Assembly (NCBI GenBank): GCA_009908585.1
Contig: JAAAOZ010000123.1
Span: forward strand, 1 to 7,287
Reading direction: 5' to 3'
Source: Chloroflexota bacterium
Lineage (GTDB): Bacteria; Chloroflexota; Anaerolineae; B4-G1; SLSP01
DNA length: 7,287 nt
This document shows, one piece after another, positions 1 through 5,653 of the stretch. A program made the translations under genes and the position numbers. The first letter of the stretch is position 1. The number at the start of each line of letters is the position of its first letter. Under the pieces are notes generated by a model. It was not told the DNA's origin, did not search any database, and saw nothing but the letters and a program-made list of their open reading frames with translations.

Positions 1-1574
1 TGCGCCGCTATGATCCAATCCCGCTCGCTGCCGCCGCCGGAGTACCCTCGATTGTGTTCAGGGCCAACTAATGCGTCCACCAGCTCCTTGCGTTCCAGAT
101 AGAGTTGTGCCAGCTCTTGTGGAGATGCCGGCGTGTACTGGAATCCAACGTCGCAGTGCGTACCCACGCCGTGTCCCATATCCAGCACCTCCTGTAGCGC
201 GTTGACGCCCCATGTCTCACAGGCGCGGGCAAAGGGCTTTTCGCTCTCAATGGTGAATTTGGCCCCGTACTCATTAGCAAGTGCCAACCCATAGCGTAAC
301 TGATCGGCGTGGAGCTGGAAGATGTCCTCGTTCTGATCGTCTTTGAAGTCGCCCTCCAAATGCGTCATAGTCGTCAGGTACAGCGGCGCGTCCTCGCCAG
401 CGGGGGTATCTGTACGCTCCGAGCGCTCCGCCGGTGGGGTTGTCTCCTCTAAGAAGAAAATGTTGGGGCGTGCACCATACTCGCTGCGCCAGACTTCCAC
501 AGCCTCCGCGTAAGTGACGTAGGTGGCTTGGTCGGCAGCGATCATCGGAGCAAGCTCTTCCAATAGCGTCAGCATCTCCGGATAGCGTTCTGGCTTGAAG
601 ATCACGCTCTGGGGCACGGCAATGGACGCCGTGTACATCTGATCGCGATCCAGGGCGCCTCGCTCCAGATGCTCTGCCAGCGCCTGCACGAAGTCCGGCG
701 TGGACAACCAAGGCCGACTGGCGTCCCAATTGGCGTGCTCCCCCGGCCCCACGTAGATCAGCGCTCCATCGGGGTCGTGAGTCCAGAAATCACGGCCCGC
801 ACCGCCAGGGCGCCAGATGCCGCTGGCGAGGTCATCCCGGCTGAAATCACCCAGGTGGTGATCGTGGCTCACGGCCAGTGAGAGGATCTCGGGCTGCCAG
901 GTGAAATCGGGCGTGATCCATCCCGCCTCACCCGCCGCGAGCCGCGCGAATTGCTCGGCGTCGTCCCACACCAACCCGCCGACGTTCTCGCTGATGGACG
1001 GCGCCACTTGCTCCCCCAGGAAGCGCACGTCAGCGTAGTTATCCGCGCCTTCCTCCCAGCCGCCTTCCTGATGCGCGTCGATCTCATAGCCATACCGCGT
1101 CACCAGATACGCGAGCACATTCTGTCCGTCGGTGGATGCCCGCAGTGCTTCGGTCTCGCATTGAGAGACCCCCTGGAAGAACTCATACTCGACTTGCAGG
1201 TTGAAGGCCACGTCGTACTCGGCGATGATCTCTGCGAAGCGCAGCAACTTCTCACGGTAGTTCGGGTAGACATCGCAGTTGGTGTAGATGGGCACGTCCT
1301 CGATGTGGCCCGCGATGGTCACGTAAACGGGCGAAATGGACGCCGCCTCCGACACGGGTGTCGCCGTCGACGCGGCAGAAGACGTCCCGCAATCCTGCGG
1401 GCACTTTTCGGCGGTCTCCGGCCCGTCGCAGACGCCATCGCCACAGCGTTGTTCGCTTTCACCTGAAGGTTGTGCGGAGGGCGTGGCCCTCGCATCCGGC
1501 GCCAACGGTGGGGCGCTGGTGCAAGCAATTAGAGATAGAATGAGCAGGATGGCGCAAACGCTTAATAGTCTCAT
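1..1574 (-). CDS. Lipoprotein with two tandem NodB-like (polysaccharide-deacetylase-fold) domains, partial
   Basis: The frame is open from an ATG at 1574 to the left edge (524 codons, 3' end missing). AAAGGAG at 1588-1582, 7 nt before the ATG, supports this start. The signal peptide ends in lipobox LIAC (Cys18), so a lipid-anchored, surface-exposed protein is expected. A linker leads to a four-Cys motif (C44, C49, C58, C62; CGDGVCDGPET...CPQDC). Two related domains follow, at about residues 82-375 and 396 onward. Each opens with a P-x-Y-x-T strand and an acidic/His stretch (H90-I-E-D, H405-L-E-G-D). Each then has a helix and strand resembling the NodB core, and a GxExxxH-like motif 2 (GYEIDAHQEGG near 162-172, GHGVGTHCDVG near 467-477). 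IWRPGG (253-258) could be motif 3. The canonical TFDDGP motif 1 is absent. A carbohydrate-related hydrolase or deacetylase is the best guess; substrate and activity are unknown. Confidence 0.85.
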   Translation of the reverse strand, partial: MRLLSVCAILLILSLIACTSAPPLAPDARATPSAQPSGESEQRCGDGVCDGPETAEKCPQDCGTSSAASTATPVSEAASISPVYVTIAGHIEDVPIYTNCDVYPNYREKLLRFAEIIAEYDVAFNLQVEYEFFQGVSQCETEALRASTDGQNVLAYLVTRYGYEIDAHQEGGWEEGADNYADVRFLGEQVAPSISENVGGLVWDDAEQFARLAAGEAGWITPDFTWQPEILSLAVSHDHHLGDFSRDDLASGIWRPGGAGRDFWTHDPDGALIYVGPGEHANWDASRPWLSTPDFVQALAEHLERGALDRDQMYTASIAVPQSVIFKPERYPEMLTLLEELAPMIAADQATYVTYAEAVEVWRSEYGARPNIFFLEETTPPAERSERTDTPAGEDAPLYLTTMTHLEGDFKDDQNEDIFQLHADQLRYGLALANEYGAKFTIESEKPFARACETWGVNALQEVLDMGHGVGTHCDVGFQYTPASPQELAQLYLERKELVDALVGPEHNRGYSGGGSERDWIIAA

Positions 1575-1606
1575 GGCACAACTCCTTTCACTGGTATCAA
1601 CAGCAA

Positions 1607-1643
1607 TGCCCGGTGATTGAGGGACAAGTTCTTTCACCGGGCA
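1607..1643 (-). terminator. Perfect 10-bp hairpin between the propeller gene and the deacetylase-like gene
   Basis: TGCCCGGTGA (1607-1616) and TCACCGGGCA (1634-1643) are exact reverse complements around a 17-nt loop. The hairpin lies in the 108-nt gap between the stop codon at 1683 and the start at 1574. In the direction of transcription it is followed by TTGCTGTT, a broken T-run, so it is at best a weak intrinsic terminator. It could instead be an attenuator or an mRNA-stabilising hairpin inside an operon. Confidence 0.5.
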
Positions 1644-1682
1644 CTGGGGATTACAAACTCAAATCCTCGCGCGCAATCTTGA

Positions 1683-3503
1683 TCAACTGCTCCGGACAAC
1701 CAACGGCAGGTAGATAGACGATGCAGATTGGTAGGAAATGATCACCTCTTCCAGCACGGCGGTGTCGTTTGGAGGTGGGGGCGCTGTGGACGTGAAGATA
1801 ACCCGGTACTGAAGTTGACGTCCATCGGGATGCGGAAGCGATGCGCCGGAGGTGGTGTGCCTGACCCAGTTCGTCCAGTTGGCGCCCGTTTTGGTCAACA
1901 CACGGGTGGCGATTTGCAGTCCTGTGTTCGGCGAGATCGTCGCCGTCCAGGTGATGGCGCCCCAACTGGCCATTCCACCAACGTCCAGCGTGCGGATGTA
2001 CGAACCGGCGGAAAGGTAGTTATCGGCGGGGTAACCGGTGGCATAGATCTGCGATGAGCCGGCAAAATCCTCACGCCAATCCTCCCAGGCGACGACGACG
2101 TGACCATCGAAATCCGACGTCAACGCCAGGGGCGCATCGCTATCCACCACCAGCCGAGGCGTATTGAGTATGCGGACCTCCGTCCAGTTCACGCCGCCGT
2201 CGGGGCTGAGAGAGAAGCGAACGTCGCTCTCCGAGTGGCTGGAACCGCTGAGGTGCGTCCAGGCCAGATAGAGGCGGCCCAGCCTGTCCATGCTCAACGC
2301 CGGATCACGGTAGTCATCATTATCGCCGGAAGCGCCCACCAACCGGTGCACCACCGCGCGATCCCAGGTCGCGCCGCCGTCGTCGCTGCGCCCCACCACG
2401 ATCTGGTAATCCCAGGAACATCCGATGCCAGAGCACGTATCTACTTTCTCCACCCAGGCTGCGTATAGGGCGCCCGTCGGCCCGATGACGATGTCAGGCT
2501 CGCCGGCCCACATCACCGCAGCGTCACTCAGGCGGATATTAGCGCTCCAATTGGCCGCGCCCCACGTCGTGCCGCTGAGCCAACTGGAGAAGTAAACATC
2601 GCTTTCGGGATCATCCTCATCGCTCTCCTCCCGTTGATCCTCCCAGACGGCGAAGACGTTCCCATCAACATCCACGGCCACCTTGGGCTTGCTCTGCTCG
2701 ACTGTGGCGTCGTCGTCGTTGACCTGTACCGGTGTGCTCCAGGCTGCATCTGTATCCGGGTTGTAACGTGAGGTGTAGATGTCACCGTCGTCGTCACGCT
2801 CGTCCTCCCAGACGGTGTAGAGATAGCCTGAGGGGCCGTGTGGGGCGATGTGGGGCAGATGTTGTTTCCCGGTTCCGGCGTAGATCGTGCCGGTCACGGC
2901 GGTGATGGATGCCAGCGGGTCGCGCCAGTTGGTACTGGTCAGATAGTAGATATCTCCCGCTTCCCTGTCATTTGACCAATCCGCCCACCAGACAACCCAG
3001 AGGCTCTCATCGGCGGCGCGCATAGTGGCATCCGGTGCATGGGGACAGGGGCATTCAGGCGCAGGATAAGGTGGGCCGCAAGGATCGCAGTCATCGCATA
3101 GTTTGACGTCGGTGGACCAGGTGCGCCCATCGGTGATACTGCGGGCCATGTAGATGTCGCCACAGTGATCACAATCGCGCTCTTCTTCCCACACGGCCAA
3201 AAAGGCGGGATCCGTCCCGCTTGTGCCGGTGAATCCGAAGGTTAAGCTGGGAGCCAGTTTATCCTGATCGGTGGGATCATTGACCTTGGTGTTCGCCCAC
3301 CAGGAGCGATCCAGCCGTGCGCTGCCGGAGGCGCTCCAGACGTCGACGCCATCCATCGTGCTGTGATCGAGAAAATCAGATAAGGTGTCCGTGCTCCACG
3401 TTTCTCCACCTCCGCCCGAGGCCCGGACGGTGAAGAGGAGCAAACTCAACATGCCCAACGCCAGCAAGGTACCCGTTATCACTTTCCAAGTTTTCCGCTT
3501 CAT
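1683..3503 (-). CDS. Secreted seven-repeat BNR/sialidase-like beta-propeller protein with Chloroflexota-type C-terminal tail
   Basis: This 606-residue protein starts at MKRKTW, because AAAGGAG lies 7 nt upstream. An in-frame ATG 48 nt further out (3551) has no ribosome binding site. A Sec signal (basic start, hydrophobic core 8-26, likely cleavage near A28) implies export. Seven repeats carry an AVWED-like core strand with Trp at 105, 172, 232, 287, 350, 415 and 473, usually followed by GDIY or SDVY. Three have Asp-box forms: SITDGRTW, SDDGGATW and SPDGGVNW. This predicts a seven-bladed propeller. A beta-sandwich-like domain follows (about 495-591), then SSIYLPLVVRSS at the C-terminus, a tail I associate with exported Chloroflexota proteins. 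I see no convincing sialidase catalytic set (Arg triad), so a binding or structural role is as likely as catalysis. A Cys-rich insert at 111-153 is unusual. Confidence 0.9.
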   Translation of the reverse strand: MKRKTWKVITGTLLALGMLSLLLFTVRASGGGGETWSTDTLSDFLDHSTMDGVDVWSASGSARLDRSWWANTKVNDPTDQDKLAPSLTFGFTGTSGTDPAFLAVWEEERDCDHCGDIYMARSITDGRTWSTDVKLCDDCDPCGPPYPAPECPCPHAPDATMRAADESLWVVWWADWSNDREAGDIYYLTSTNWRDPLASITAVTGTIYAGTGKQHLPHIAPHGPSGYLYTVWEDERDDDGDIYTSRYNPDTDAAWSTPVQVNDDDATVEQSKPKVAVDVDGNVFAVWEDQREESDEDDPESDVYFSSWLSGTTWGAANWSANIRLSDAAVMWAGEPDIVIGPTGALYAAWVEKVDTCSGIGCSWDYQIVVGRSDDGGATWDRAVVHRLVGASGDNDDYRDPALSMDRLGRLYLAWTHLSGSSHSESDVRFSLSPDGGVNWTEVRILNTPRLVVDSDAPLALTSDFDGHVVVAWEDWREDFAGSSQIYATGYPADNYLSAGSYIRTLDVGGMASWGAITWTATISPNTGLQIATRVLTKTGANWTNWVRHTTSGASLPHPDGRQLQYRVIFTSTAPPPPNDTAVLEEVIISYQSASSIYLPLVVRSS

Positions 3504-3510
3504 GCGCTCT

Positions 3511-3517
3511 CTCCTTT
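3511..3517 (-). promoter_or_regulatory. Ribosome binding site deciding the start of the propeller gene
   Basis: Read on the minus strand this is AAAGGAG, 7 nt before the ATG at 3503. It favours the 606-residue product over a start at 3551, which would put a charged 16-residue extension before the signal peptide. Confidence 0.75.
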
Positions 3518-3549
3518 GTATCCGTCGATTGGCTATTTTGGCCGCTATC

Positions 3550-3565
3550 ATTGTAAAGCTTACAA
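3550..3565 (-). promoter_or_regulatory. Possible promoter -10 overlapping a TTGTAA-N3-TTACAA inverted repeat
   Basis: On the minus strand TACAAT (3555-3550) matches five of six bases of the -10 consensus and lies about 47 nt upstream of the propeller start codon. It is one arm of a 6-bp inverted repeat with a 3-nt spacer (3551-3565), a possible operator. I find no good -35 at 16-18 nt, so the promoter call is weak. Confidence 0.25.
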
Positions 3566-3609
3566 CTCACACTACATAGACACCTCCTACCAAGTCAATG
3601 TCGATACAT

Positions 3610-3859
3610 GGGCAAACGAAGCAGTGCCAAGGGCTGGAGATGCACGAGATTTCACGCCAAGCAATTTAGGACGTTCCAAGAAAATAAGTCTCCCAAAAAC
3701 GGGGAGTTTTCAGAGGGAAAAACATCAGGTTTGGGAGGTTTTAATTTCTGGAACTACCTTAGCGCCCGCATCAACCCCAGCTTCGTTTGCCTTGAACTTG
3801 ACTGAGCACGCCCCAGGGCATCGGGAGTAATTTTCCCAGTCGATCTGCTTCGAGTTCCC
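3610..3859 (+). mobile_element. Miniature inverted-repeat element M1, copy 1, interrupted by element M2
   Basis: It starts GGGCAAACGAAGCAG and ends CTGCTTCGAGTTCCC. The end reverse-complemented matches the start at 12 of 15 positions. It is flanked on both sides by TACAT (3605-3609 and 3860-3864), a 5-bp target duplication. Without the inserted 90-bp M2 and its 3-bp duplication the element is 157 bp, matching the 158-bp copy at 5316-5473. The right half (92 bp) is about 81% identical between copies, gap-free by hand alignment. It has no coding capacity, so any movement would need a transposase from elsewhere. The right end lies only 7 nt beyond the stop codon of the hydrolase gene and may end that transcript. 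Confidence 0.85.
3669..3758 (+). mobile_element. Miniature inverted-repeat element M2, copy 1, nested inside M1
   Basis: This 90-bp element has ends GGACGTTCCA and TGGAACTACC (reverse complement GGTAGTTCCA). Each end is followed, after a short AT-rich stretch, by an exact CTCCCAAA block ending at 29 bp, giving imperfect 29-bp terminal inverted repeats. TTA flanks both sides (3666-3668 and 3759-3761). It differs from the copy at 5029-5118 at 7 of 90 positions. Removing the element and one TTA restores an M1 sequence that aligns without gaps to the uninterrupted copy. Three-base TNA duplications occur in some IS5-family groups, but that family link is only a suggestion. Confidence 0.88.
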
Positions 3860-3871
3860 TACATGGCACAC

Positions 3872-4945
3872 TCACTCCCCCAAGGGCGCGCCTGAGATTT
3901 CGAACAGCTCCTCGGCGTAGCGCAGCATCAAATCATCCAGATCAGGCTTGTCCGGATCGGAGAACATCGCCGGCGGATCATCGGGATCGTAGGTCTGGTT
4001 GGGCGGGTAATCATTGAGTCGCACCCAGGGCGCGGCGCCACTGACGGCGGCGTTGACCATCTGAACGGCGTGGCTGACATCAGGCTGGACGTGATCCCGT
4101 TGATTCTGCACGCGCTGATAGGGCGCCTGGATCTGGCTAATGAAGGTCAACGCCTCGCGCTCCGCCCAAGCCACGTCATCGTCGCAGGCGGGCCAATCAT
4201 ATTTGGGGCTAGGTTTGCAGCCGATGGTGGTGTCGCGGCGGTCAGCAGGCCCTTCCCAGTCGATGTAGAAGCGAATGGGCAGCTCTGGGTAGCGGGCCAG
4301 CACGCCAGACCCCAGCGTCACGCCGTAGGAGAAGGAGAGAAGGCCTATGCGCTCGGCGTCGACCTCCGGCCGGTTAGCCGCGAACTGAATGACGGCTGCC
4401 AGTCCATCCTGGTGCGTAAAGCCATTATAGCTCTCCTCGCCGCCGCTGCGCCCACGTCCGTCCGCATCGAAGGCGATGACGGTGTAGCCTTGCGCCACAG
4501 CCTTCGGGCCGATGCTGTCGCCTTCGGTGATGCCGGCGCTGTCATCGGTGCCGCCGGGGATGATAACGAGTGTAGGTAGCGGATCGCCGTCCCAATCGTC
4601 GGGGATCATCACCGTGGTATAAAGCTCCACCCCGCTGGTGGGATTGGTCACCCAATAGGCCCTCGGGCCCTCCGCCGGGCGCGCGGTGATCTCGTCCGGG
4701 GCTTCCGACGTGGCGACAAATTCTGGCGTGGCACTCTCTGCAGCACAATCCTGGGGACAGCTATCGGTGGTCTCCGGTCCGTCGCAGATGCCATCGCCAC
4801 AGCGCCTTTCGCTTTCACCGGACAGTTCTGTGGTCGTGAGAGGTTGGGTAGGCGTGGCCATAGACGGCGATTGACAGGCTATCAGCGTCAGAAGAAAAAG
4901 CAGACCAAGACTTATGCTCCAATTCAGATGCTTGAGCAAATTCAT
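3872..4945 (-). CDS. Alpha/beta-hydrolase-fold lipoprotein
   Basis: The protein has 357 residues. AAGGAGG lies 5 nt before the ATG at 4945. The signal peptide ends in lipobox LIAC (Cys24). A Thr/Pro linker and a four-Cys motif (C49, C54, C63, C67; CGDGICDGPET...CPQDC) follow, the same N-terminal module as in the gene at 1-1574. The hydrolase domain covers about 95-300: VIIPGG (127-132, oxyanion-loop position), FDADGRGRSGG (159-169) and nucleophile elbow SFSYG with Ser206. Asp284 in QRDHVQPDVSHA sits where the acid residue is expected. No histidine occurs after His292, so the usual C-terminal catalytic His is not evident. It may be a peptidase- or esterase-like enzyme of the S9/dienelactone-hydrolase type, or an inactive relative; substrate unknown. 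Miniature elements of two families bracket the gene. Confidence 0.88.
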   Translation of the reverse strand: MNLLKHLNWSISLGLLFLLTLIACQSPSMATPTQPLTTTELSGESERRCGDGICDGPETTDSCPQDCAAESATPEFVATSEAPDEITARPAEGPRAYWVTNPTSGVELYTTVMIPDDWDGDPLPTLVIIPGGTDDSAGITEGDSIGPKAVAQGYTVIAFDADGRGRSGGEESYNGFTHQDGLAAVIQFAANRPEVDAERIGLLSFSYGVTLGSGVLARYPELPIRFYIDWEGPADRRDTTIGCKPSPKYDWPACDDDVAWAEREALTFISQIQAPYQRVQNQRDHVQPDVSHAVQMVNAAVSGAAPWVRLNDYPPNQTYDPDDPPAMFSDPDKPDLDDLMLRYAEELFEISGAPLGE

Positions 4946-5028
4946 GTAGCCCTCCTTGAATGTAGACCTTCAAAGATAATGGACTTTAAAAATTACATTT
5001 AGGAAATCTTTCCGGTTGCCGGTGATAA

Positions 5029-5118
5029 GGCCGTTCCAAGAAAATAAGTCTCCCAAAAACGGTCAGTTTTCTGAGGAGAAAGCATCAGGTTTGGGAGGTT
5101 TTAATTTCTGGAACTACC
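5029..5118 (+). mobile_element. Miniature inverted-repeat element M2, copy 2
   Basis: Same 90-bp length and orientation as the nested copy at 3669-3758, with 83 of 90 positions identical. Ends are GGCCGTTCCA and TGGAACTACC. TAA flanks both sides (5026-5028 and 5119-5121). The other copy is flanked by TTA twice, so duplications match within a copy and differ between copies. It lies 83 nt upstream of the hydrolase start codon and could affect that gene's promoter. Confidence 0.88.
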
Positions 5119-5198
5119 TAAGGAGCATGAAGTAAATAACTTACCCATTTTCACGGCTCCCTGTAGCTCTCCAAATGGGAAAGTTACTTCCTCCTTAG
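5118..5198. repeat. Imperfect 80-bp palindrome abutting M2 copy 2
   Basis: Arms are CTAAGGAG (5118-5125), GAAGT (5129-5133) and AACTTACCCATTT (5138-5150). They pair with AAATGGGAAAGTT (5173-5185), ACTTC (5186-5190) and CTCCTTAG (5191-5198). There is one mismatch, 3-nt and 4-nt bulges on the left arm, and a 22-nt loop. No T-run follows on either strand, so it does not look like a terminator. It may be a third miniature element into whose edge M2 inserted, but only one copy is visible. The following stretch, 5199-5310, shows nothing beyond a perfect 12-bp palindrome GAGGAATTCCTC at 5241-5252. Confidence 0.6.
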
Positions 5199-5315
5199 CC
5201 CTAAGTCGGCAGGGATGGCTCGTCCACATTAGGTAGGAATGAGGAATTCCTCTTAGGAACTCTTTAGTCATTATGCTACATAATCGCGAAGGTACTGTCA
5301 AGGTACAAAGCAACT

Positions 5316-5473
5316 GGGCAAACGAAGCAGTTCCAAGGCGGCTGAGACGCACGAGGTTGTGTCCTAAGCGGTTTGACACGCGCATCAACCCCAACTTCGT
5401 TTGTCTTGAACTTGGCTAAGGACACTCTGGAGCAACGAGAGCGATTTTCCCTGTCGTTCTGCTTCGAATTCCC
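5316..5473 (+). mobile_element. Miniature inverted-repeat element M1, copy 2 (uninterrupted)
   Basis: This 158-bp element starts GGGCAAACGAAGCAG and ends CTGCTTCGAATTCCC; the ends match as inverted repeats at 12 of 15 positions. CAACT flanks both sides (5311-5315 and 5474-5478), a different 5-bp duplication from the other copy. An internal CTTCGTTTG (5395-5403) is the exact complement of CAAACGAAG in the left end, so the left end could pair internally or with the right end. It provides the empty site for the M2 insertion in copy 1. No open frame of note. Confidence 0.85.
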
Positions 5474-5539
5474 CAACTAGGAAAACAAAGCTGAGGCAGA
5501 TACGCAAATCATCATAAGTATAACAGTATTATCAGCACT

Positions 5540-5568
5540 TTAACAGATCCTCCTTTTCATCCTATACT
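5540..5568 (+). promoter_or_regulatory. Sigma-70-type promoter for the aminotransferase-serA pair
   Basis: TTAACA (5540-5545) and TATACT (5563-5568) are separated by exactly 17 nt; each hexamer matches the consensus at five of six positions. Transcription would start near 5575, giving a leader of about 80 nt before the ATG at 5654. It lies outside the M1 element, which ends at 5473. Confidence 0.65.
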
Positions 5569-5575
5569 ATAAGGT

Positions 5576-5592
5576 AAGATGTCTAACATCTT
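5576..5592 (+). promoter_or_regulatory. Inverted repeat at the predicted transcription start (operator or 5' hairpin)
   Basis: AAGATGT-CTA-ACATCTT is a perfect 7-bp inverted repeat with a 3-nt spacer. It sits immediately downstream of the -10 hexamer, at about +1 to +18. It could bind a dimeric repressor or form a hairpin at the 5' end of the mRNA. The regulator is not identifiable from this window. Confidence 0.4.
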
Positions 5593-5653
5593 GTGACGTG
5601 ATGATTCACCGATCAAGTCTATTCACATTAGCCAAATCCTTAGGAGGATCTAA

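Noticed and set aside
274..729. Minus-strand open frame of about 150 codons
   Set aside because: It overlaps the lipoprotein frame out of register and its product (Arg/Ala/Gly-rich, no domain) looks like a GC-rich shadow; the other frame has a lipobox, domain motifs and a ribosome binding site.
951..1466. Plus-strand open frame of 171 codons antisense to the deacetylase-like gene
   Set aside because: Arg-rich, low-complexity C-terminus, no ribosome binding site of note and antisense to a well-supported gene.
3516..3830. Plus-strand open frames across the M1/M2 nest, possibly a small transposase
   Set aside because: About 100 codons with no transposase motif, and the frame is interrupted by the 90-bp insertion; the repeats are non-coding.
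4070..4579. Plus-strand open frame of 169 codons antisense to the hydrolase gene
   Set aside because: A mirror of codon bias in the hydrolase gene; no recognisable domain or start signal.
4971..5025. AAAGAT...ATCTTT and CCGG-TTG-CCGG short inverted repeats upstream of the hydrolase gene
   Set aside because: Arms of 4-6 bp are expected by chance in an AT-rich gap, and no T-run or promoter hexamers go with them.
5101..5476. Small minus-strand open frames in the gap upstream of the aminotransferase
   Set aside because: They run through M1, M2 and the palindrome, with no ribosome binding site or similarity I recognise.
3605..5478. CRISPR-like repeat array
   Set aside because: Repeats occur only twice each, are 90 and 158 bp long, are inverted-terminal in design and lack regular spacers.
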